A DNA stretch of 64,000 bases. Origin: Aromatoleum toluvorans. GTDB lineage: Bacteria; Pseudomonadota; Gammaproteobacteria; Burkholderiales; Rhodocyclaceae. Shown one piece after another: positions 7,189-14,852 of this stretch. The notes beneath the pieces are model-generated. The model did no database searches and had not been told where the DNA came from. It saw nothing but the letters and a program-made list of their open reading frames with translations. The stretch covers positions 29,564 to 93,563 of the forward strand of contig NZ_WTVN01000019.1 of assembly GCF_012910905.1 (NCBI RefSeq), given 5' to 3'. The first letter of the stretch is position 1. The number at the start of each line of letters is the position of its first letter. The translations under genes were made by a program, and so were the position numbers.

Positions 7189-7953
7189 CTACTCGTACAG
7201 GCGCACCAGGCGATCCGTCGCAACCAGTATCGAGTCCGCCGCCTCCGCGACGACCAGACGATACGATCCGGCCCCTTCCACCGACAAGGCGGTACCCAGC
7301 CATTCCCACTGGAGCGCGATTTCCGCAAGCTCGCGACGCGTTTCCGCGGTGTTGTCCGGCAACGCTGCCAAGGCCGTCAAGCCACGTCTGAACTCGTCGG
7401 AAGCCGATTCCATCTCGCGACGGCTTGCCGCGGTCTCGGCTCCCCACGAGTAGAGCATGTAGGCCTTCGCCGCGCGCTGGGAGAGCATGCGCAGGCGCCC
7501 CGCCTGATTCACCGCGTTTGCGCGACCGCCCTCGACGGCCGATTCCAGCGCCGCAGCGAACCGATCCGCACTCTCGAGTACCGCCAGGCTGCGCCGGGAA
7601 GCGAGCAGCGCGCGCTCCCTGTCCGCCGGCTCGGCAACGACCGCACGCAGTGCGGACCACTCGGCGACGAGCCGCTCATAAGGTGCCGCTGCCGAAGGAA
7701 CCGGGGTCACGAGCGGCCGCAGGCGTTCCAGGCTGCGCTCGACACGTTTGATCGAGTCCTGCAATTGTTCGAGGGCTACAGCAGGCGTGACCTCCAGGCC
7801 CCATTGCGTATAGGCCTTGGCAAGACGTTGGGACAGCATGCGCAGCTCACCAGCCGAATTGACGTCGGCGGCCGTCGCCACGGCTTGCGGAGCAGCATGC
7901 GCAGCAAGAACCGTCGTCAGGGCCCACAGGAAAACGACCAGTTTCCGTATCAT
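7189..7953 (-). CDS. periplasmic protein with two NarX/PilJ-type P-box motifs, no kinase
   Basis: 254 residues with a signal peptide (about 1-21). Two helical halves each carry a P-box-like motif: VNSAGELRMLSQRLAKAY at 31-48 and VNQAGRLRMLSQRAAKAY at 148-165. In NarX/NarQ the P-box binds nitrate or nitrite, and the same region defines the PilJ-type sensor domain; NarX in this window has VNVAGSLRRLAHRAG. No membrane helix, HAMP or kinase domain follows, so this is a free or lipid-unattached ligand-binding domain. It is the last gene of a - strand operon, 14 nt after the helical protein copy B, with GAGGGG as ribosome binding site. Inference: a soluble ligand sensor or scavenger feeding the kinase at 9716. 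Confidence 0.78.
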   Translation of the reverse strand: MIRKLVVFLWALTTVLAAHAAPQAVATAADVNSAGELRMLSQRLAKAYTQWGLEVTPAVALEQLQDSIKRVERSLERLRPLVTPVPSAAAPYERLVAEWSALRAVVAEPADRERALLASRRSLAVLESADRFAAALESAVEGGRANAVNQAGRLRMLSQRAAKAYMLYSWGAETAASRREMESASDEFRRGLTALAALPDNTAETRRELAEIALQWEWLGTALSVEGAGSYRLVVAEAADSILVATDRLVRLYE

Positions 7954-7967
7954 TCACGCCCCTCGCG

Positions 7968-8843
7968 TCAGAACACCGGAACGCCCATCGACTGCAATGC
8001 CCGCACGAGCTGGGCGGAAGCCTGTTCCATCAGCTTGACGGCCTCGGCGTGCTGGCCTGTCTTGGCCTGCTCTTCGGCCTGCGTGCCTAGCCTGCGCCCC
8101 TCCTCGACAAATCCGTCTACCAGACGGCGCTTGTCGCCCGCGGCGCGGCCTTCGGCGATCATCATGTCCACCATGATCTCGTTGCTCGCGAAACGCTTCT
8201 TCTCGTATGCGTACTCGTCAGCCGGCGTGTCGAACTTCAGGGAAAGCAGGACCTCCTGTCCGGCGCGAAGGCGCGACAGTTCCTCGACTGCGGTCTTGTA
8301 AGCCTCGGCCATCTTCTTGCCGGCCTCACCGAGACGGCCGGCCTCCGCAAGCTGCTTCGACTCGGCGGTCAGGCCATCCACGCGCCGGAGCAGGGCCTTG
8401 GCCCCCGTGCCCTTTTGCGGGTCCTTGGCAAGCTCCTCGATCGAACTGCGGTACATCCCCACCTGGTCACCGAGATCCTGGAGGTTCTTGCGCTGGGCGC
8501 TTTCACTCAGCGCCCCCTCTCCCGAAGACATGCGGCGCGCTGCGCTCGACACGGAACGCAGGGCATCGTCAGCCAGCTTCGCGGCCTCGTCGAACCGCCC
8601 GTCGGCCAGCGCCTTGCGCGCGTCGTCGACCGCCTGGTGCCCCTGCTCGATGAGTGCCCGCGCGTCGGCTTCGTGCCCCTCGGCCGCGCCCCTGGCCGCC
8701 GGCGAGTTGATCAGGATGTCGACCAGCCGGATCTTCTGCTCGACCAGGCGCCGCCGCTGATCCGCGCCGTCGCCGGGCGCCTGCGCCCCTACGGTCGCGG
8801 CGAGCACCGCGGCCAGGAAACCCGTCATCCAGCGCAATCTCAT
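7968..8843 (-). CDS. uncharacterised helical periplasmic protein, copy B
   Basis: 291 residues with a signal peptide (MRLRWMTGFLAAVLAATVGA) and then long amphipathic helices with coiled-coil potential. It is a paralogue of the protein at 4224-5150; the most conserved stretch is LSLKFDTPADEYAYEKKRF near residues 195-215. ATG 8843 is preferred because GGAGAGG precedes it; an upstream TTG at 8870 is in frame. It is the middle gene of the divergent operon. No function is recognised. Two copies in one cluster, one next to triheme cytochromes and one next to the P-box protein, suggest a shared structural job. Confidence 0.8.
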   Translation of the reverse strand: MRLRWMTGFLAAVLAATVGAQAPGDGADQRRRLVEQKIRLVDILINSPAARGAAEGHEADARALIEQGHQAVDDARKALADGRFDEAAKLADDALRSVSSAARRMSSGEGALSESAQRKNLQDLGDQVGMYRSSIEELAKDPQKGTGAKALLRRVDGLTAESKQLAEAGRLGEAGKKMAEAYKTAVEELSRLRAGQEVLLSLKFDTPADEYAYEKKRFASNEIMVDMMIAEGRAAGDKRRLVDGFVEEGRRLGTQAEEQAKTGQHAEAVKLMEQASAQLVRALQSMGVPVF

Positions 8844-8929
8844 TGGCCTCTCCGGATTTTCTGCGATCAAATCAATCGGAGTCCTGCCCGTGGCAACTGA
8901 GTTACTGCGAGATATGCGCCGCGAGCCGC

Positions 8930-9454
8930 TCAGTGTCCGGCCTTCGCCCCCCCGAGGAACGACCGCGCACCGGGATGACCATGGTCGGCAGCCGAACGGA
9001 TCCAGCGCATGGCCTCCTCCTGGTCCTGCACCACGCCCTTGCCTGCCAGGAACAGCAGCCCCAGGCCATACTCGGCCTCGGCATGGCCCTTGCGTGCAGC
9101 TTCGAAATACCAGCGTGCAGCCTCCTGATCGGGATCCTGCACCGACTTGGGAAGCTTGTCACCGAACACGTACATGTTGCCGATGAAGAACATCGCATCG
9201 AGGTTGCCCTGATCTGCGCTGCGACGGGCCCATTGCAGGGCCTTCTCCTCATCCTCCGACACGCCGCGCCCATAGAAATACATGACCGCGAGTTTTTCCT
9301 GGGCGACCGCATTGCCTTGCTCCGCAAGTGGTGCAAGCTGCTTGGCGGCAGCATCGTACCGACCGCCATCGTACTGCTGGAGCGCATCGTCGATCGGGGC
9401 GGCATGTACTCCCCCCGCCAGCAACATCATGCAAAAGGCCAGACGACGCAACAT
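8930..9454 (-). CDS. periplasmic Sel1-repeat protein
   Basis: 174 residues: a signal peptide (MLRRLAFCMMLLAGGVHA) and about four Sel1-like repeats, seen as A.Q.L..MY..G.GV....KA..W...AA..G units such as AVAQEKLAVMYFYGRGVSED. Sel1 repeats are protein-protein interaction scaffolds. First gene of the - strand operon with the helical copy B (86 nt downstream) and the P-box protein. A sigma-54 type promoter lies upstream at 9537-9550. A second Sel1 protein follows the regulator at 12727. Confidence 0.85.
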   Translation of the reverse strand: MLRRLAFCMMLLAGGVHAAPIDDALQQYDGGRYDAAAKQLAPLAEQGNAVAQEKLAVMYFYGRGVSEDEEKALQWARRSADQGNLDAMFFIGNMYVFGDKLPKSVQDPDQEAARWYFEAARKGHAEAEYGLGLLFLAGKGVVQDQEEAMRWIRSAADHGHPGARSFLGGAKAGH

Positions 9455-9535
9455 GAAAGAACCCTCTCTCTATCAAACCAGATCGATTCCCGAAAGCGGT
9501 AACACAGCGCTCCCGGCACATTGGCGGGATTCGCA

Positions 9536-9550
9536 TGCAATAACCATACC
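9536..9550 (-). promoter_or_regulatory. sigma-54 (-24/-12) promoter, - strand
   Basis: Read on the - strand the site is GGTATGGTTATTGCA: GG (9550-9549), ten bases, GC (9538-9537). It shares ATG and TTGC with the site at 5330. The predicted start is near 9525, about 70 nt before the Sel1 gene. I did not find a good copy of the TTCYTRAWWTCARGAA dyad upstream, which weakens the call. Confidence 0.5.
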
Positions 9551-9715
9551 CTACGGTCCGGCAGCGAACGTATCGTCGCCGTTGCGTTCATATATAACGT
9601 TTCCCGGGCCGAGCCCCAGCGTGCGGGCAGTCGCGCGATCTGAGAAAATGTCGGTGCGTACGCATAGTGTAGCCCGACAGCCCCGACCAGAGTGGTACGC
9701 GCCCAGAGGCACTAG

Positions 9716-11266
9716 ATGAACACGACTTCCAGTACTGCCGACGGTCTCTACGAGATGACCGGCGACGAGCCTCGACCACAGGAATCCGTGGCGCCACAGT
9801 CACGCTCGCTATCGCTCCGGGCCAAGGGGATCATCGCCTTCATCCTGATGGTGGCCTATTCGCTGCTGATCGGCGTATCGACCGAGACGCAGCGGGAGGG
9901 CCTCCTGCGCGTGGTCCAGGACCTCGAAACCGCCCACCGCACCGAGGCTCAACTCCTCGAGATCAACACGTCGATGGCGCGCACGCTGTTCTCCGTGAAC
10001 ATGTCCTTTTCGGACGAAGACCTCGCGTCTTCGGCGATCCGTTCGATGATCGAGGTCGAAGCAAGCCTGTCGCTGCTCGAGGCCATACAGGACCGCCATC
10101 CCACCGTTCTGATGCTCGCCGGCAAGCTGCACGCGCTGGTGCGCGATCTTGCGCAATCGCCGACGCTCACCACCCTGGGCGTCGCGCGCGCAACGCTGAA
10201 CGAGTTGATCATCGAACTCGACGGCATCACAAAGGGCGCGCACGCCCACCGGCTGATGCTGCTGGACCAGTACCGGGAAAATTACGATCGAATTACACTC
10301 AGCAGTCTCGCGATGCTGGTGATCGGCCTGATCCTGCTGGGAGCCGTCACTGCCATATTCTTCAGCCGTCTGACATGGGACATCCGCAAACTCGAGGCAC
10401 ACGCACACGGCATCGTGAATGGAAGCCGGGACGCGCCCTTGCCCGTCACGCGCAATGACGAACTGGGAACGCTCATGCACGCGGTCAATCGCCTGCAACA
10501 GGACCTGCGCGAGCGCGAACGCCACATCGAACGGGCACGCCTCGAGCAGTTCCATCGCGAGAAGATGGTGGCGGTGGGATCGCTCGCCGCGCAGCTCGCC
10601 CACGAAATCAACAATCCCATCGCGGCAATTACCGGCGTTGCAAGCGCGATGAGCCAGGTGCAGCAGATCCGGCAATGCCCCAACCACGGGGAAACCTGCC
10701 ACCCCGGACTGATTCTCGAACAGGCGAAGCGCATTTCGGCGATCACACGCCAGATTGCCGATTTCACGCGCCCGCAGGCGCTGCGTCCGGAGTTGCTCAA
10801 CCTGAATGAACTGGTCAGCAATACCTGCGCATTCGTCAGCTACGACCGGCGTTTCCGCCGTATCGCCATGACGACGGAACTCGACGGCGAGATGCCGGCC
10901 ATACGGGCGATAGGCGATCACCTGACGCAGGTGCTGATGAACCTTCTGTTCAATGCGGCGGACGCGCTTGAGGAGATGCCTGCGGACCATCCCGCACAGA
11001 TTCTCGTGCGCACGCAGGCATCTGAAACCGAAGCGCTGATCGAGATCGCGGACAACGGCGCCGGCATCGACGCCGTCACGCTGGGCAAGGTGTTCGACGA
11101 GTATTTCACGACCAAGCCGGCCGGCAAGGGAACCGGCCTCGGACTCGCACTCAGCCGCGAACTGATCGAAGACTCGGGCGGTTCGCTGACCCTCGAATCC
11201 GAGCCGGGCAAGGGCGCAACGGCGCGCATACGCCTGCCCCTGCGTGCGCCCGAACGGGTAACCTGA
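9716..11266 (+). CDS. membrane sensor histidine kinase (NtrB-like transmitter)
   Basis: 516 residues. A cytoplasmic N-terminus of about 36 residues, TM1 (about 37-55), an extracytoplasmic helical sensor region (about 56-195), TM2 (about 197-217), HAMP, then the HisKA domain with phospho-acceptor H296 in AHEINNPIAAI, and an HATPase_c domain with N box (NLLFNAADAL), G1 (DNGAGI), and G2 (GKGTGLGLALS). A Cys pair lies between the H-box and the ATPase (QCPNHGETC). The partner regulator starts 34 nt downstream. The sensor region has no P-box, so the ligand may be presented by another protein of the cluster. Placed in the 16-kb cluster, it likely controls the sigma-54 promoters here. Confidence 0.9.
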   Translation: MNTTSSTADGLYEMTGDEPRPQESVAPQSRSLSLRAKGIIAFILMVAYSLLIGVSTETQREGLLRVVQDLETAHRTEAQLLEINTSMARTLFSVNMSFSDEDLASSAIRSMIEVEASLSLLEAIQDRHPTVLMLAGKLHALVRDLAQSPTLTTLGVARATLNELIIELDGITKGAHAHRLMLLDQYRENYDRITLSSLAMLVIGLILLGAVTAIFFSRLTWDIRKLEAHAHGIVNGSRDAPLPVTRNDELGTLMHAVNRLQQDLRERERHIERARLEQFHREKMVAVGSLAAQLAHEINNPIAAITGVASAMSQVQQIRQCPNHGETCHPGLILEQAKRISAITRQIADFTRPQALRPELLNLNELVSNTCAFVSYDRRFRRIAMTTELDGEMPAIRAIGDHLTQVLMNLLFNAADALEEMPADHPAQILVRTQASETEALIEIADNGAGIDAVTLGKVFDEYFTTKPAGKGTGLGLALSRELIEDSGGSLTLESEPGKGATARIRLPLRAPERVT

Positions 11267-11300
11267 CAACTGGCTGGCATCCACACTACAAGGGAATTCG

Positions 11301-12725
11301 ATGCACATACTGGTCATCGACGACGAGCGCGCGGTCCGGGAAATCCTCGCCGACGCCTGCCGGCAGGCGGGCTACTCGGTGGACGAGGCGCGCAACTGCA
11401 CTGAGGCCGCATCGAAACTGGTGCGCGGCGACGTCGACCTCGCACTCTGCGACATCAAGATGCCGGACGGCAACGGGGTCGATCTGATGCGATCGATCAA
11501 GGAGTCCGGCGTCGAGACCAACTTCATCATGGTCACGGCGTTCGCATCGATGGAATCGGCCGTCGAGGCCTTGCGTCTGGGCGCGTCCGATTACGTCACC
11601 AAACCCTTCAACGTCGAGGAGATGCTGCACCGGGTGCAGCAGATCGCGGCGCTGCGCGGATTGCGCGAGGAGAACCGCGTCCTGCGCAAGTTCGCCAAGG
11701 CCGATTCCGACAAATTCCGCTTCACATCGCCTTCGATGGCTGCGGTGGAACGTCTGGCAGGCAAGGTTGCCCCCACCGACAGCACCGTGCTGATCACCGG
11801 CGAATCGGGAACCGGCAAAGGCGTCCTTGCCCGCCTGATCCACGAACAGAGCCGGCGCAGCGAACACCTGTTCCTGCCGGTCAACTGCAGCGCGATTCCC
11901 GAGACGCTCATGGAGGCCGAATTCTTCGGCCACACCAAGGGCGCATTCACGGGCGCCGACAAGGCCCGCAAGGGGCTGTTCCTGCAAGCCGATTTGGGCA
12001 CCCTCTTTCTCGATGAAGTCGGCGAACTGCCGATGCTGATGCAGACCAAGCTGCTGCACGCCATCGAGGAAAAGGAAATCCGCGCCGTCGGCAGCGAGCA
12101 GTCGCGACGCGTCGACTGCCGGATCATCGCCGCCACCAACCGCGACCTCAGCCAGATGGTCAAGGAAGGCACCTTCCGGGAAGACCTGTTCTTCCGGCTC
12201 AGCATGTTCCACATCCACATCCCGCCACTGCGCGAGCGCAAGGAAGACATCCGCAGCCTCATCCGCTTCATCCTCGACCGGGCGCGCGACCAGCGCGACG
12301 CCGCCACCTGCATGACTGTGTCGGAAGATGTCGAGCGGCTTCTAGTCGGTTACCCCTGGCCGGGAAACGTGCGCCAGATGGAAAACGTGATCAACCGCGC
12401 ATGCATCCTCGCCGAGGACAACTGCATCACCCTGGACGATCTTCCTCCCGAAATCGCCCGCACCGGCACACGCCCACCCGTTCATGGCACATCGATTGCT
12501 AGCCAGCGGAGCTTGCGCGACCAATTGCGCGAGTTCGAGGCTGGCGTGATCTACCGGATGCTGGACGAAACGAGTGGCGACAGGCGCACCGCGGCGCAGA
12601 AGCTGGGTATCGGCCTGTCGAGCCTGTACCGGAAGCTGGAGGAATTCGAAGCGTTCGGGATCCACAGGAGCGACTCCGGCAATCCCCATCCCTCACGCGA
12701 CTCCAACTTCGAACAAGGAACCTAG
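11301..12725 (+). CDS. NtrC-family sigma-54-dependent response regulator
   Basis: 474 residues. Receiver domain with D51 as phosphorylation site (CDIKMPDG); AAA+ domain with Walker A GESGTGKG near 168, the sigma-54 contact motif GAFTGA near 214, and Walker B TLFLDEVGE; C-terminal Fis-type helix-turn-helix (RRTAAQKLGIGLSSLYRKL). All hallmarks for activating sigma-54 RNA polymerase are intact. AAGGGA precedes ATG 11301. Predicted targets are the dyads at 2744 and 5228, which lie upstream of -24/-12 promoters; the link is inference from proximity and architecture. The Sel1 gene follows by one base, so kinase, regulator and downstream genes form one transcription unit. Confidence 0.93.
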   Translation: MHILVIDDERAVREILADACRQAGYSVDEARNCTEAASKLVRGDVDLALCDIKMPDGNGVDLMRSIKESGVETNFIMVTAFASMESAVEALRLGASDYVTKPFNVEEMLHRVQQIAALRGLREENRVLRKFAKADSDKFRFTSPSMAAVERLAGKVAPTDSTVLITGESGTGKGVLARLIHEQSRRSEHLFLPVNCSAIPETLMEAEFFGHTKGAFTGADKARKGLFLQADLGTLFLDEVGELPMLMQTKLLHAIEEKEIRAVGSEQSRRVDCRIIAATNRDLSQMVKEGTFREDLFFRLSMFHIHIPPLRERKEDIRSLIRFILDRARDQRDAATCMTVSEDVERLLVGYPWPGNVRQMENVINRACILAEDNCITLDDLPPEIARTGTRPPVHGTSIASQRSLRDQLREFEAGVIYRMLDETSGDRRTAAQKLGIGLSSLYRKLEEFEAFGIHRSDSGNPHPSRDSNFEQGT

Positions 12726-12726
12726 A

Positions 12727-13380
12727 ATGAAGCTTCCCGGAACTGAGAAGATCGTTCCCGCTTTCAGCCACGTGCTTCTCGCCCTGGCCCTGGCCGCCGT
12801 GGTGCCCGCGGCCCTGGCTGACGCGGAGGCCGACTATCAGAAGGGGCGCGCATCGTATCGCGTCAATGACGTCGCCGGTGCGATGGATCCGCTCAAGAAG
12901 GCCGCCGACGCGGGCCACGCCGCCGCACAGGCGCTGTACGGCTCCATTCTCGACAGCGCCGAACTCGACGACGAAGCCGCGCAATATCTCCAGAAGGCCG
13001 CCGAACAGGGCAACCTGGATGGCGAATACGGGCTGGCGAAGATGTACTTCACCGGCGAAGCCAAGGCCTCCAATCCGTCCGATGCCGGTCGGCTGATGCG
13101 CGCAGCCGCGGCAAAGGGACACAACCTCGCGATCATCACGATGGCGCTCGCCTTCGTCCACAACGACAAGCGCCTCGACGCGGACAATTCCGAAACGCCG
13201 GAAGCGGGCGCGATGCTGCTCAAGGCGGCCGAACTCGGCGAGGTGGACGCAATCAAGGCGGTCGCGCAGGGCTACCGGACGGGCAAGTACGGACTCGCGA
13301 CCGACACGGCCAAGGCGGAACAATGGGAAACGCGGCTCGCGGGCATCCTCGGCACGAACAAGAAGGGTGCGCGCAAATGA
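12727..13380 (+). CDS. periplasmic Sel1-repeat protein, second copy
   Basis: 217 residues with a signal peptide (about 1-31, ending ALADAEA) and about five Sel1-like repeats (for example AAQALYGSILDSAELDDEAA and NLDGEYGLAKMYFTGEA). ATG 12727 follows AAGGAA and lies one base after the regulator stop. Its stop overlaps the cytochrome c start (ATGA). Predicted to be a periplasmic assembly or interaction scaffold; no enzymatic motif. Confidence 0.82.
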   Translation: MKLPGTEKIVPAFSHVLLALALAAVVPAALADAEADYQKGRASYRVNDVAGAMDPLKKAADAGHAAAQALYGSILDSAELDDEAAQYLQKAAEQGNLDGEYGLAKMYFTGEAKASNPSDAGRLMRAAAAKGHNLAIITMALAFVHNDKRLDADNSETPEAGAMLLKAAELGEVDAIKAVAQGYRTGKYGLATDTAKAEQWETRLAGILGTNKKGARK

Positions 13381-13688
13381 AAGCGATCGGTGGACTGACA
13401 GCGCTCCTCGTCGCGGCACTTGCCGCGCCAGGAGCCGCGCTCGCGGCGAACGTCGTCGAAGGACAACGCATCTACAACCAGCACTGCATCGGCTGCCACG
13501 GCCCGGGCGGCAACAGCGCGATCCCGAACGCACCGAAGTTTGCACGCGGCGAGAGACTGATGCAGCCCGACATGATATTGCTCGCGAGCATCAAGGCCGG
13601 AAAAATGACGATGCCATCATTCAACGGCATTCTTAGGGATCAAGAAATCCTCGACGTAATCGCCTATCTACGGACACTTCAACGATGA
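13377..13688 (+). CDS. monoheme class I cytochrome c
   Basis: 103 residues with a signal peptide (about 1-24) and one heme site, CIGCH, at 37-41. GKMTMPSFNGIL supplies the usual methionine ligand, and DQEILDVIAYLRTL is the typical C-terminal helix. A small periplasmic electron carrier, overlapped at both ends (ATGA) by the Sel1 and propeller genes, so tightly co-translated. It could link the cluster's membrane enzyme to the triheme cytochromes; partners unknown. Confidence 0.9.
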   Translation: MKAIGGLTALLVAALAAPGAALAANVVEGQRIYNQHCIGCHGPGGNSAIPNAPKFARGERLMQPDMILLASIKAGKMTMPSFNGILRDQEILDVIAYLRTLQR

Positions 13689-14764
13689 CCCTGAACCCGC
13701 AGCACGCACGGCGCGCCCTGACGGCGGCCGCACTGGCCCTTACCTGCATGACCGGCGCCGCCACCGCCCAGACCCCGTCGCCCGATTACCGGGTCCGCGA
13801 GACCTTCAATGTCGGCGACAGCGTGTATGTCAGGGCACTGACGATCGAACCCGGCACCAACACGATCTGGGTGGGAACATCGACCGGCGTGCATGAGATC
13901 GACCTCAACACGCGCAAGCCGCGCAACACCTTCACCCGCGCGGACGGTCTGGCGAACGAATACGTGTTCGCGGTGGGCATCGATACGCAGGGCTACAAGT
14001 GGTTCGGCACCAATGCGGGCGGCGCCTCGCGCTACAAGGACGGCAAGTGGAAGACCTACTTCCCGATGCACGGCCTCGCCGACTACTGGATCTACTCCTA
14101 CGCCAACGACAAGGACGGCAACCTGTGGATCGGCACCTGGGCGGGGGTCAATCACTTCAACGTCAAGACCGGCGAATTCAAGAAGTACGTCAAGGAACTC
14201 ATCAACGAGTGGGTGTACGGCCTCGACGTCGACGCCAAGGGGCGCGTCTGGTTCGCCACCGAGGGCGGCGTGTCGATGTTCGACGGCAAGGAATGGAAGT
14301 CCTGGACGCACAAGGACGGGCTGGGGGCGCCCAACGTCGACCAGTTGCCGGCCTCCAGCAACACCGGCCTCGGCACGCGCTCGCGCCATGACCTGACGAC
14401 GATGGAACACGGGCAGCCGACCTACAACCCGAACTACTCCTTCGCCATGCACATCGACCCGCAAGGCACGGCATGGGTCGGCACCTGGGGGGGCGGAGTC
14501 GCCCGGTTCGACGGCAAGACCTGGAAGAACTACAACAGCAAGGACGGGCTCGTCGGCAACATCGTGTACTCGATCGCCCAGGACAAGCAGGGCGTCCTGT
14601 GGTTCGGCACCGACAAGGGCGTATCGCGCTTCGACGGCAAGACGTGGCGCTCCTACACGACCAAGGAAGGCCTGCTCGATTCCCACGTCTACACGATCGC
14701 AGCCGCCGCCAACGGCGACGTCTGGGTGGGCACGCGCCGCGGCGTTGCGGTCATCGGCAAATAA
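13685..14764 (+). CDS. exported seven-bladed beta-propeller protein A
   Basis: 359 residues with a signal peptide (about 1-28). Seven W-x-G/A-T-x-x-G blade motifs can be counted: IWVGTSTG, KWFGTNAG, LWIGTWAG, VWFATEGG, AWVGTWGG, LWFGTDKG and VWVGTRRG. This is the two-component-regulator propeller (Reg_prop) type, here as a free periplasmic protein without a kinase. An insertion between blades 4 and 5 ends in YNPNYSFAMHID and is shared with the next gene. The start overlaps the cytochrome stop (ATGA). Likely a ligand- or partner-binding platform. Confidence 0.85.
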   Translation: MTLNPQHARRALTAAALALTCMTGAATAQTPSPDYRVRETFNVGDSVYVRALTIEPGTNTIWVGTSTGVHEIDLNTRKPRNTFTRADGLANEYVFAVGIDTQGYKWFGTNAGGASRYKDGKWKTYFPMHGLADYWIYSYANDKDGNLWIGTWAGVNHFNVKTGEFKKYVKELINEWVYGLDVDAKGRVWFATEGGVSMFDGKEWKSWTHKDGLGAPNVDQLPASSNTGLGTRSRHDLTTMEHGQPTYNPNYSFAMHIDPQGTAWVGTWGGGVARFDGKTWKNYNSKDGLVGNIVYSIAQDKQGVLWFGTDKGVSRFDGKTWRSYTTKEGLLDSHVYTIAAAANGDVWVGTRRGVAVIGK

Positions 14765-14852
14765 GGAACTGTCACCGTCGGCTGGGCCAACCTGACCCTG
14801 AACGGTCCTGGCCCGGCAGCCGGCAACCGGAACTTAAACTGGAGTTTTTCGC

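Noticed and set aside
9631..9650. GATCTGAGAAAA as a degenerate copy of the TTCYTRAWWTCARGAA site
   Set aside because: Only one half resembles the pattern, and with an extra base.
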